Shown here in pieces: positions 11,332 through 23,800 of a stretch of 64,000 nucleotides of DNA. Every line of letters begins with the position of its first letter. Within the stretch, counting starts at the first letter, position 1. Position numbers and translations under genes: made by a program. The stretch comes from Dromaius novaehollandiae (Eukaryota; Chordata; Aves; Casuariiformes; Dromaiidae), in NCBI RefSeq assembly GCF_036370855.1, contig NC_088099.1, forward strand, positions 32,942,501 to 33,006,500, written 5' to 3'. The notes under the pieces were generated by a model, which was given only the letters and a program-made list of their open reading frames with translations, was not told the origin of the DNA and searched no databases.

Positions 11332-14300
11332 GCATGCTGATGCCTGGGCATTGTCTTTCTCAGCCAAGGGTAGTAGCTCTTGCACTTGGATGGGAGGCCT
11401 GGTGGCAAGGTTTGTAAGAGGGTGGGCTATTCTGGGTGTATGCTAGCGCTCTCTACAGAAAGGAAACCTTCTTCAGTTTAAAAGTACTGTAATTACAAAA
11501 CCCTCCATTCTCTGTGAGAAGTAGTAGTTTTCTTATTGCTTTTGCAAAAACTTAAAGGAAGTACAAGCGTGGATGTTACTAAGCCCTACTTTTCTGCTGA
11601 CACTAATCTGTAATTTGTGCCTAGTTCAGATGCCTGTTCAAACCATGCGCCTGGAAATTGAGGCAGAGTATTTGCACCGGTTGTTCAAATGTTCTTCTCA
11701 TATGGAATCATTGCTGTGTTATGCTGTGAATGTTGCTTTTGCAGTGATGCAGCATAAGCGATAGTTCTTTTGACAGACATACCAATATACTGATGCTGGG
11801 AAACATCAGTCATCTAAAACCTCCCTGCTGAAAAATGCAGCCTGACTGTGACTCCTGATGCACCAGGCTTCCTGGCAGAGCTTCCATAAGGTCCAGGATG
11901 ATTTTAGTCTGATTCTATCCAGACTTCTTCGGGCCATTCAGTGGCTCTTGCAGAACACAGCTGGTGTGGACATCACAGGCTGCTTGAAAATCATGTATTT
12001 TTTTTAAGGTTCCAGGCAGATGACTATGCCCTGGCCTTGCCTTTAAACTAACCGAACAGGACATGAGAAACCCCTGGGCATGACATGAGCAATTCCCAGA
12101 CTTGAAGCCACCAATGTGAGAGGCCAGCAAAAGTTACATATAGTGCCGTGAGGAATGGATGGATTTCATAGATGGTTAAAAGTAAGTTATGTGAGAAATG
12201 ATCGAACTTCACAGATAACTGGAGTGTTGGGGACTTTCTTGGGAGTGGAATCTTGCAAGACCAGCAGTGCCTGGGTAGCCATACCAGCAATACTATATAA
12301 GGCTAAGATTACCTAGGTAATGTTATCAGAAATACCAAATTTCAGTGTGGTTATAGCCAAATCAGGATCAAATGAGAAAAATAGTAAGGTAAGGGTGGTT
12401 AATCTGAGAGAAGAGTGGGGTGGAGAAAGGAAGGGTCAAGACATGGGAGAAGTGGTAGTAGATGCAAATTATGTAATAGGGGCTGTCCTTGGGTACCTGT
12501 CAGACAGCCCTGCCCTTTATCACTGCAGCCTGGAGCAGGACGATAAACTAAACCTGCTGTTCTGACCATACCATGCATTTCTGACTTGTTTCCACAGTCA
12601 AGAGGACTGGAGTGCATTCCCTTTCTAGCAAGGAACACCCACGATGGACAAATGGAGCATCGCAGCATCACCACGTTGGTATCTGTTCCAGGCCTGATGG
12701 CACCAACACCTCCCTGTCAGCCTAATATCAGCCTACCTGGATTTGCAATACAAATGTTGGTTACACACTTCATAACAGGTTGATGGCCCTGCTGCACAGT
12801 GCTGTGTCTCTAATGAATCCACTTGGAAGGTTTATTTTTACTCAGCCAAGATGTAATGAGGACAGCAATGACAGTCTCTAGACACGGACTGCAGGATGCA
12901 GGCTTATCTCGTCCCTTTGAGAACTGTAGGCACAGAAGTGCAGTGAGAAGCTCAGCGAGTTTTCACGCTGTTTCCTTTGGATCTTCATTTGTGACCACAC
13001 GTTGGGCTGGCTGGAACATTACGTTTCAAACCGGGTTAGACAGAAAGTAGTATTTCCAACCAAATTAAATGCTTGGTAAAAAACTTCTTCTCTCCAGCAA
13101 CCATCTTGATTCTGCAACTCAGGCATTCTTCTTCGGAAATAACGCTGCACTTTTCCCTGGGACTGCAGCACGGGGCATGAAAACAGGGGAGCAAACACTT
13201 CCAGCTGGAGCAAACCAAAAATGATATTTGGAAGTAGAACCATGGGAGCTCACAAAGCTCGTAGATAACTCTCTCTGTCTCGCCAGGCTCCCTCTCGCGG
13301 GCCTTCTTATCTGCCCTCTTTGCACTATGCTAGAGGCTGTTGAGGGAGCTCCAAGGTCAATGACTCCAGCCTCTGCAGGAGAAAGGGGACACACAGCACC
13401 TGCTCCACTGGCTTCTAGAAAGCATCACTGACAGTTCTGACAGAGTAAGCACAGAGCGGAGGGGAACAGAAAGCTTCCAAACTACTTTGCCAAAACTACC
13501 CAAAAAGTCACAAAGAGAAGACAACCCCAGCTAACCCAAAGTAGGGCAAGCCCCAGGACAAGGAACTGCGCAGACTGTATGATGACTAGGATTCAGAAAT
13601 TATCTGCTCTGATTTACCCTTCTGCTTCCTCTCAGCAGTCTTTAGATTTTTGTGAGTTTTGCTAGGAACGCTGCAGTTTAAATAGAGGAGCTTTGCCCAA
13701 GTCAGTAGCAAAAAGTATTGGAGAATTAGAAAAACTTGAAACTCCTCCACCAAAGAGATTTTGAACTACTTCAGCCGAGCACTGCAGTCATGCAGTATTT
13801 CATGTGCTTGGTATATGTTCCTTATGGCACCCTGTATCCTTCCAGGGTGCATAGCACTCCTGTCTAGAGAACTAGTCCTGTCCACTACCTCACTTACCTG
13901 TTTTATCTACACCTTTAAGTGCAGCGTAGGACAGCCTGGTCTTTTCCATATGCACCACAGTGAATGTCATCCTTTGGATATAACACTGTTAGTGAAACTT
14001 CCTACAATCATCTGAATCAGGTTTGCATGTTCGAATGAATTTCTCTGGATGGTGGTTTAAATACAGCTCACTTGACTGGGCTCTTCTAAGCTTTCTGGCA
14101 GGGTATTTAACAGCTGCACACACAAAGCATTACCCGGTTTTGCATGTCCCCTATTGTGAAACACTTACAATGAAACAGTGTCACCTGAAGACTCAAAGAC
14201 TGAGCCTATAGGGTATTAATAAAATTAAAAGAACAAAGCAGGGAATTAGAGTCTGAGGGAGGGCAAGACCTTTCCTTCTGGCACATGCAGGTATTCTGCA

Positions 14301-17300
14301 AGTACGGTATGTCAGAGGACAGAAATGGAGAAATAAAAAAGGCCTTTGTTTTCCAGGCAAAGAAGGGTCTAGCCCTTGCTTTCCAGGCACTTTTTAACAG
14401 GTGTCATGTCTACAGCATATAGAAGCATCCTGAACCCCTCCAGCTCTCCCATCTCAGGATGCTCCAGCCTTACTGGCATGTCTTACTGCCAGGAACCTGC
14501 CCTGTGGAACAGTGTTTTGTTTCCACAGGTCAAATGATATAAATTCCACAGATGTTTTGCTTGTGACTTCTTGGGCTGCTTCATTAACAAACATGCAGAA
14601 ATGCTGAGGAAGAAATGCTTATAGTGGAAGTTTTAGGTTCAGGATGAACTTCTCATCATGGTAAGCGATGGCTGACAATGCTGGCAGGATGAAGTCTATG
14701 GATTGATCTCAGAATGAGTTCTTTATGCTGCCTTTTGGGGGCCTGAATAAATTGTTGTCACTTGTCTTGCCTCAGGAAAAGATGAGGTTCCTTAAGAGAC
14801 TGGCATCTTCATGTGTGATGTGAGACAGCACCCACAAGGTGCTCCACCTCAAGGGGGTGGAGAATGCTAAAATATTACAGGTAGGGTATCGACTGGTAGC
14901 TGAATGGGTGACAGCAGAGAACAGTTCTCTGCTAACTACTAGTGTCCTATAAAGGACAGCAAACTGAATACTGCCCTGCAAGTGCCAGGAAGATGAGGGG
15001 AGCACAAGCATCATGAATGAATGAAGAAGGGAAATGAAATCCATAAGAATTAAAAAATATTTTATTTTTTATCCCCATTTCTTAAGATTCATGCTGTCAC
15101 GCTCTGTGTGTGTGCATGTTTCTCTCTGTCTTTATTTGTGTATCTCTGTCCTTTTGAACGCTCCCATCAATAACTTTTGATTCTTGGTGTTTTCTAGAGG
15201 AAAAGAGATCTCAAGGATACCTGGCAAGAGGCCTCAAAGTAAAGGACATGCCCTCTTCCTCTTACTAGGGTATAGTTCAGTGCTTATTTGACAGGAAGGC
15301 TTCCACATGGGATGGAGAGGAAACATGAGAGAGTAAATGAATGCCTATACTGCAGGCAATTCTTCAGTTAAAGGTTTACATGAAGTTATTACCTAATCAT
15401 TATCAAAATAACACAAAACACTCAACACCATGATATATTCTTATTACCAAACATGAAATTTATTCTTTAGCAGCAATGAATAAGGTCAGATAAAATGCAC
15501 ATAATTTAGTTCTAAGACTTTTGGACCGAAAAGGTGAAGGTGTAAGCTTGTGGAGTGGATAAGGGAAAGTGAAGAGGAAGAGGAGGCTAAGAACTTGTTT
15601 TAAGGCTTCAGGCCACATGCTGAATTTGTTATTTACATTCCTTCTTGATAAGGTTGATGAGAGTTGTTTACATGACTTAGGAGTGCCACGCCCCAATGTG
15701 ACAAGGACTTCCAGGGACATTTAGAAAAAGAGGGTTTCATGGATTAACTACACCTCCAAACATTCAAACTATTAGCTATAGGGTATGCTAAGGGGCATGT
15801 GATCTATGGGCCCATGCAGCTGTGAGGTGGTTTTGAAGGATGTGGGGCATCCAGCACCCCAGTGGCAGACTTTGGAGTCTGAAGAGTGATTTGGATGCTT
15901 TTCAACTGTATCTAAATATTGTTCCTGCACAGTTTTGTGGTTTCAAAAGGTTCAGAGAAGCAGTTCAGCTTTAAAACTGAACTGTATTTTTTTTCTCAAT
16001 TTACCCCAGCTCCCGAAGTGTTCTAGATATTCTGCAGACAGGTAGGAAGGCCAGGGGCATGGTTCAGCAATCTTTATTCACATTAGGAGTCTCAACAATA
16101 AGGTTTACTCTTCTCTGAGGGATTTATGATCTCCTTAGGGAAGGGCTAGCTAAAGAAAGGAATACAATAAAGTGATGGTGTGGGAAAGCTTAGCTGTGTC
16201 TCCCCCAGCCAGCATCTTTTGACTTGATCTTTCTTTGCTGTTGATTTTCATATTTATATTTGGCATCCTTCTGAAGTCCGTCTCATCACAATGGAAACAC
16301 AAATCATGTTAATTAATGAGAGCAGCAGACAAAAAAAGGAGTTAGTGCTTCTTTGCCATAATCAAGGGCTCTTGAAAAAATGTGTCCTTGACATTGTTTT
16401 GGCTGAACAAAAATTAGAGGCATAATCACTGTTAGACTTGATTGACTTGATCTTTCTTTCTATTACACTGATGAAAAGTATATGTCAGAAATTCTTAGCC
16501 TCGTACAACTATATTGCCACATACACATATTGCTAAATAGCCAAGCATCATCTCCTTGGCATGGTCATCTATTACTGAGGCCGTTGAAATGTCTGAGGTA
16601 GTCCACAATGGCTTCAGGAAGACAGAGGGAAAAAAATCTTCCTGTAGATGTAAAATCTCTGCCAGGCATAGACAGAAGATATGTTGTGAATCAGAGCAGC
16701 ACACCTGGAAAACCCATACATGCAAAACCTTTGATGACTTCTCTGCAAAGAGTATGCAGTCTTCAATGAGTAAGAAATTAGACAACCTTCCTTCTAATCC
16801 CAGACAGCAACTCCTGCTGCTCACTTTGGGATGCTGCCCTGACTGGGCACACACCAGCAGTAGCTAGGTATTGCTAGGTTTGAAGAGACAGAGACACTTC
16901 TTTAGGCTTGAGTAGACACCGGCGCGGCACATATCCACCTCAGTGGAGAGGGGTGAAGTTGGCAAAGCTCTGTGTAAAGGCTCCCTTGTGTGTCTTTAAA
17001 TTCTTAAACCATCAGTCATCCATGGTTGCTTCCCAGCCAAACCTTTTCTCGTGAGTCCAGGTCTGACAGTGAATGAGACATAGAAGCTTTACCATCAAAG
17101 CCTATTCAGTTCCTTCCCCATCTTCTGTTGAGAGATGTTGAAAATGTTGTCTGGCTTGATACATGCCTTCATTCACCACCAGCAGCAAAGCAAGGCAACT
17201 GGCTTAGCAAGAAACACAGAGCTGTCCTAGTAAGGATAAGATGATTCTTAGAGCTCCAATGTCTACCTCAAGTGGGAAGGCAGCACTTTGCAGACTGCAG

Positions 17301-20220
17301 TGCAGGCTGACAGCAGTGGAGTGTCCATGCTGCCATGGAGTGTGGTCTGCAGATGGTGTCTGAGATTTTTGGCTACCAGACACAAATGGCTGAGCCAGAG
17401 AGACCCACCCAGCCCAGTCATACCGGTGCTCACAGGGCAGAAGCATTAACATTCCACAGGATGCTGCTGAAACCTCAGGGCACACCACTATGCCACAGTG
17501 TGTTGCTGAAATGGATGCACTGCCATGCATCCACCCCGCAGCTGGATTTGCGTCAGACCCTCCAGTCTCACTAACTGAGCATGCCTCATTGGCTGAAGCC
17601 CTGAGATTCAGTCACTAAACCCCAGACTATCTGATTCCAACAATTCATTGTTGACAGGCCCTTTAAATCTTCTAGTTAGTACATTCCCAGCCCTGTCAAT
17701 GTTGACATCTTATCTGTAGAAGGACCTTGCTCACCCCCTGTTCTGCTGCACTGAAACTAGTCTCCTATTGACCCCCTCGGTTTCTGATTGTTAAAGTTGG
17801 GCTGAATGCAAAGAATCAGGTTAACCATAAACGGCTCAGGGACGAGGGACTCTAGTTTCCTGGATATCCCTGTTTTTTAAGAGAATTGCTGCATGTCAGC
17901 AGAGGTATGGAAGGTGATCAGTTGCTGGGGTTTACCCCATTGGAAATGTGAAGGACAGCATGGCAGTGGAGCAAGGGAGTAGAGGTTGTATTGATTCTGG
18001 GCCTGAGTCAGCCCTAGAAATGCTGTCACCACAATTACAAAGTAGGCTGAGCTGCTCTGCAGAAGACCTATACCGTATCTCTTCATCCATGGCACCATTC
18101 ATATGCAGCTTGGATAAACCATCTTTGGAAAGTGGAGTGGGGGGAGTATGCCATTTTGGACCAAATTAGGTAAATATTAGCTTTTCAAATCTTTGTGAAT
18201 CATTTTGGAGCTTCTGAGTCATCTTTATATGTAGCCAGAAACTGTACTCTGAATGTCCTGGGGTGGAAAGGTGAGGGTCAGTCTTCTTGACTTTATGATG
18301 CACACACCAAGAATCTTTGATGGGTGGCCAAGAGCCATAGGAGATGTACCACAGAGTTCCATAAGTACAGGTAGTAATTCTGTGGCAGGAGATTACATCA
18401 GGTCTTGGCATGTGGGATGAAGGTGAGCAAAAAGTATGGCAAGGTCTCAAAGAGTTCTACTTTGAAAGCCCCTCTTGGCTTATTTTCTTCTGCAGCTGAA
18501 GGCTCCAGTCATCCAGCAGCACCAACACTAGAACAGCCCTGTGTCAGACATATGGTATATTATCATGGAAGCCATCTTTGAACTGCAGGCCCAAGGGACA
18601 ATGCTGGAGTCACAGGGTCTAGAAGACAGTCTTTCCTATCTGCTACTACTAGTCATCTCCAAGCTGAATTAGGATTATGTTAGCAAAGAAGAAAGTAAAC
18701 TTGATTTCCTCTGCAGCAAAAGATCAATATAGTCTGAAGAATTTAGATGCAAGAGTCGTCCTAAGGAACCACTTACAAAACTTTCTTTAAAAGTTTGTCA
18801 TCATCCAGAGATACTGTCTTAGCATGAGTTAAATTCAGCAAAACTGGATTCTTGCCCTCCCACCTGAATAGATAGTCTCAGAGATCCCTAGTACAACTAG
18901 TTCCTAGAGCCTTAGTAGATCAACTAGTCTGGTGTTGAGTCAATAGTTAGAGAAACCAAGGCACTTCAAACTCTTGATTCAGCATAAAAATAGTTCCATG
19001 AAACAGCTGGGTCTATGGCATCACAGAGTTGTCAATCATAGACTGTTCCATTCTCAGTATCTTGGATTTCTTGGTCTTATGATAAGTCAACCCTCGACTC
19101 TCTTCCCATCCTCAATCACTTTGTCTTTAAAAAAATACCATTTGTTACTATTATGCTGGGCTTCCCAAACACAAGCCAGACTCAGTGCAAACAAAAATCT
19201 CGCCTCTGTTGCTAACTTTCCCTGTGTTGTGGGAGTGGTGGGATGGGAGAGACTGCAGGGAGACTCAGTTCATTAAGGACAGGAAAATGGAGTTGATCAG
19301 CAAGAAGCAGACAAGTGGGAGTAGGAGGTAGAAAGCTCCAGCAGCTCTGACTCAGGCAACATGAATTGGGTGAGGTGGCCAGACAGGCAGGACACAACAG
19401 GGATGCGTGTGTGGGTCTAAGGCTGGTTGCACACCTGCCAGCTGGACACCAAAGGGCTTTTGGCAGGCAGGTGAGCAGTGGGCTACGCACAGCTGCTCAG
19501 GGAAGCAGTGGATAGATGACCAGAGGTGCTAGAAGATCAGAGCAGAGGTCTCTGCTCTTTGAACAGCAAGTGGGTAGAGCAGGAACAAAGTAAGCAGCAG
19601 AAGACAAGATGTACTTACTTTATTTAGCAAGGATGGGGAGTATTGCTGGATATGGGACAGCACAGCTGAGACTTGAAGGTTGAAGCAGCACAACTGAGCT
19701 CTTTTCAGTTACCTACAGTCCTATCACAGAAGGACCAAAACAAGCCCAAGGGAGGTACAGCAGCACCCTCTGGAGTTAGGGTCACACATAAGCATGGGAG
19801 CAGTGAAAATAATACATAGGGCTGGCTCTGCAGCTCTGATCAGTCGTGCTTGAAGTTCTGTTTATGTCCTCCTACAGAACCAAATGAGCTGTGATTAACA
19901 AACACAGGCCATTTCTAACATTACAGACTACACTTTCTGCTAATTGAAAAAAGAGGGAGGAGAGGAAAAAAAATTATTCAGCTCCTTCCCTCTGTGTCTA
20001 TTCTCTGTCTTTGCTTCCTTCTGACTCTCTCTTGCTGGTGCTCCTCATGCCCTGTCTCCCCGCAGTGACAGAAAGGCTGTGTGATTCTGCTAGGACAGTT
20101 TCATCTTGCAGGAAAAACATCAGCCCCTGGGGAATTTAAGAGTTGTTAACACTGCAAGGTCATGCCTACATGCCTGCAATTAATGCTCTCCATCAAGTCC
20201 CTGCTCCTGGAATCATGTTA
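11332..20220. other. Intergenic, mostly featureless
   Basis: Apart from candidate exon D, I see short chance frames and no recognisable repeat families. Confidence 0.5.
12598..12725 (+). other. Candidate terminal exon D
   Basis: TTCTGACTTGTTTCCACAG is a strong acceptor. In the phase left by exon C the frame stays open for 42 codons (KRTGVHSLSSKEHPRW ...) to TAA at 12723-12725. ATTAAA at about 13064 could serve as polyadenylation signal. Another frame is open over the same stretch, so coding potential is weak. Confidence 0.13.
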
Positions 20221-20235
20221 GGTTGTGTTTGTGTT

Positions 20236-20280
20236 TGTGTGCGCGCGCGCGTGTGTGTGTGCGCGCACGCGTGCACGTGC
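20236..20280. repeat. Alternating purine-pyrimidine tract (Z-DNA type)
   Basis: Forty-five bases of strict alternation, mainly GC and GT units with a few AC. This is the strongest Z-DNA-type sequence in the window. It lies about 180 bases before a CpG-rich patch. Confidence 0.8.
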
Positions 20281-20460
20281 TAATGCGCATGTGCAGGGGG
20301 TGGGGAATCGCTGTGTTTAAACAAGAAAAAGTTAAGTTGTGAGTCCTAATTTGTGAGGGAAAAAAAAAAAAAAGAAACAAAAGAAGGTGGATACTAACAG
20401 AGCTAAAAATATAACAATAATGAAAAATAGGAAAACTAAGCGTGTCTGGCATTATTGTCA

Positions 20461-20873
20461 GGCCCCAGCCGGGAGGCAGCATCGGGCAGCTGTGGAGCCC
20501 CGTTCTGTAAAGGGCTGCTCTCTCTTAAGGCCCTTGGGTCCGCACTCTTCCTCGCGTTGGAAGACAAGTCGTGCGCGAGGGGAGGTGCGGGGCAGGAGCA
20601 GCTTGCGGAGGCGGAGGACAGGCAGGGACCTCGGCTGCGTGTGCAGGCACTAAAGCCGCAGCACTCCTCCAGACCCCAGCAGCAAGAGGGGCTTTGGTAG
20701 CCTGTATCGTAGCCCCCGCTATGCTCATTATTTCCATCCTTTAATTCCTTCCTGCTCTGCTGCACCCGTCCAGGGCCCGTGTCAGCCGCGCAGTGCCTGT
20801 TTGGTGGGCTGATGCCTCCCTGGCTGCGACGCAGGCGCTGCGGTGAGAAATGGCTGCGTGTCGCCGAGCAGCT
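20461..20873. promoter_or_regulatory. Orphan CpG-rich patch
   Basis: By hand count about 28 CpG in about 410 bases, against near absence in the flanks, with high GC. No gene start is apparent. It could be the promoter of a non-coding RNA, an enhancer-type island or a germline promoter. Open frames in it run no further than expected for GC-rich DNA. Confidence 0.5.
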
Positions 20874-23800
20874 GGAAGCAGTTATTAACAGAATTTGGCA
20901 TCTGAGCTGAACTCTGAATGCATCCGGGTGGCTTGAATTGTTCTTAATTATATTTTTGTTTTATTGTTTTCATTTCAAGCGCTGCTCTTCCACTAGTCTC
21001 AGTATATCTCTGTGCTGTACATTTTCTTTTCTTTCAGCCTGGGGTAATTGCTCCTTGTTGTGCTGTGTTTGCCATTTTAATTTTTTATCATCTCTGTTAC
21101 TTTCTTTTCCTTTCCCCTTTTGATTATTTGGTTATGTCATTCCCATTTGCCCTGACATTTCAATAAATTCACTGCTACATTATCTTTGTCCCTAGAGCTG
21201 AAGTTTATCCTTCTCTTCTAATGTCTCTGTCTCAAAGCTGGATATAAACTGTTTATTTTTTCCTAACAGCTTTCCTTTTGGGCTGAGCAGCAAACACGGG
21301 CAGAAAACAGCCCTGCCTGCAGACAGCAGCTCACAGCGGGTAATCCCGGTGCCAGAGTGCCCCCTTCCAGAAATACCGGGGAATAACAAGGCTCCTCTCA
21401 GTTACGAAAATACTGTTCACAAGAAGCTGGAAGGACGCTGTGGCTCAGTGTTTTGGCAGTAAGTTAGGGCCCGTGTGCGTAGATGAGACTCGCTGGAAGG
21501 ATGATGGTGAAAATGGTGTGTCATGAAGCGAAGTCTTTTGGAATCTGTGTTCTGCGATTAGAGGTTCAGAGTCTGCTGGGGTTTTTCCCTTCTTGCTCTC
21601 TCTCAGGTATTTGTGTTTTGCTCTGCCACACTCACTTTTCGACCACCACCTAGAAAGGGGCTGTCAGGGCAGTCTGAGTCTGAGCCTCGCCGTGCATGGG
21701 GCAAAGTGTGCTCTTCTGCCGTGCCGCCGCAGCTAGCACCTGGGGCACAGCTGTGCAGAGGCAGGTGGCTTACTTGTGGGCAGGTATTCTATCCTTTGCA
21801 GTAGCTTACTCAGCCCTGAACAGCTGGTTTCTGTTTGGTCTAGACTTTGGGCTTTGGCAGGCATTGACAAGTCTTGCTCCACGGTTAAAGACGTCAGGGC
21901 TCCAGCCTGGCTGGTTCACCCGCTCGGGTAGGGAATGGCCTCTCTCGCAGCGTCAGCCGCATGCAATGAGTAGAACAGCTCTGCAGCCTCAGCTTCAGCC
22001 ACTTCGGAGCAACGTCTGGCAGCTTAGTTTAAACTGGTGGATTAAGATTTGTTTCAGCTAAATTGCTGGCCTTTGTACTGACCCGGTGGAGGCACACCCA
22101 GCTGCTGGAGCCCAGTGTCCCTGCTGCGGGGGCAGCAACATCTGGCGGAGATGCCGAACAGACAGCTGGTGGGGAGAGAGGAGAAGGACGGAAGGAGCAT
22201 GATGCTCTCTTGACCTGCCATGTGCAGGCTCAACAGTGTTTACACTGTCAGCATTCTCTGAAACAAGATCCTAGCAAATGGTTTGGTTTCTGTAACATCG
22301 GAATGACCAAGAACTTGAGCTGTGATTTGATGTGTGAATTCAGGCCAGCAGCCACCTGTATATAGCACTTTCTCAGGCTTTGTTGGGAGACATTTACTCA
22401 TTCAAAGGCAGAACACAGACATTGAACCAGACTTTTGAATAAGAACTACTCTCAACATGGGGAAGGCAGGCTGTGGTCATAGCTGCATTAAGAGGAAATG
22501 TGACAGAAACACGCTCTCCTTGGTTCTTTCCAGGGAGGTACAAACCCAAATAGTTCATGCAGAACCGTAACACCAGGGTTAAGGTGAGGTTAGCAAATCA
22601 GACAACCCACTTTTTTCTGTGTTGCTTTTATTATGATTAACCTTCATTCATATATGAGAAACATCATTTCCAAGTCTTTCTCTTTTAGACTGTAATTCCT
22701 AGTGTATTAATAAGTTGAGCTGTTGGAGTCTTGCTCTCTGTTACACCTTTTCTCTCAGAGCAGAGGAAACCCCAACCTGGTAGCTGCTTGTTATTGGTTC
22801 CAGTACTGGAAGGTATCTTGGTAATATGTAGCAGCTCTTCAACACTTTGGAAAGTATAAAGGCTCCTGTAAAAGCTCTCTCACCACTTAAATAACATTGT
22901 TGAACGAAAGCCCACAGCATTCACATGTGATAAGCATTGTGTTACACAGAAAAGGAAGCTAAGCCAGCACGCAGGTACATGACATGCCCAAGAGCGCATA
23001 GCAAGTCAAGGACACAACAAAGAATACAACCCAGCTGTTTTGTTCTAGGCCTCACCTTTATAAGACAAGTTTATTGTTTTACACCGTAGCAGCAACTACA
23101 TTGGGAATGTGACCCATGACTACGTGGTGACCCTAAGTCAGGTCTTCCCACTCTGCAACTGGCTAGTCAGGGCAGCACCACAGGCAGGTCAAAGGCTCTG
23201 ACACTGCTGCCTGAGGTAGCAACACACCCGTGCTGAGCCCGAGTGTGCACTAATGTATTCGTAATGCGGCTGAGCTGGGAGAGCACCAACATAGAAATAC
23301 AGCTGCATCCCAGCAGGACAGGGCTAGAGCCTCTCCTCCATGGAAACCTCAGCAGTCAGTAGACATTAGGTGGTTTGGAAAGTGCAAAGTATTATAGTTA
23401 GGTCACTTGTCTGAACTAGCAACGGAGCCTGAATTATGCAGGTTTTGAAGACAAGAGGCACTTACTGCTATCAGTAAATGGGTGATAATGGGTGTCCATA
23501 TTTGGTTGCATACATATATGGACAACCAAGCAAAGCTGTGCCCTAGTATGGAGGGTACTGTCATTTTATTTTATTTCTAATGAGATGCTAGGACTAAGCA
23601 AGGTGGCTGTTGCTGGACTAAGGCAAGCTTAGCCCTGCTGTAATTACTAGTCGCGGTGGTAATCACCAGACCTTATTATCCCCGCCCATCCCATGTTTGT
23701 CTTGTCCTCCAACCCTCTAAATGTTAATGACACTTTTTTTGTCTTGGTTGAAGTATATTAGAAGGTTTTTCAGGGCCAGATTTAGGTTCTTCTATAAGTT

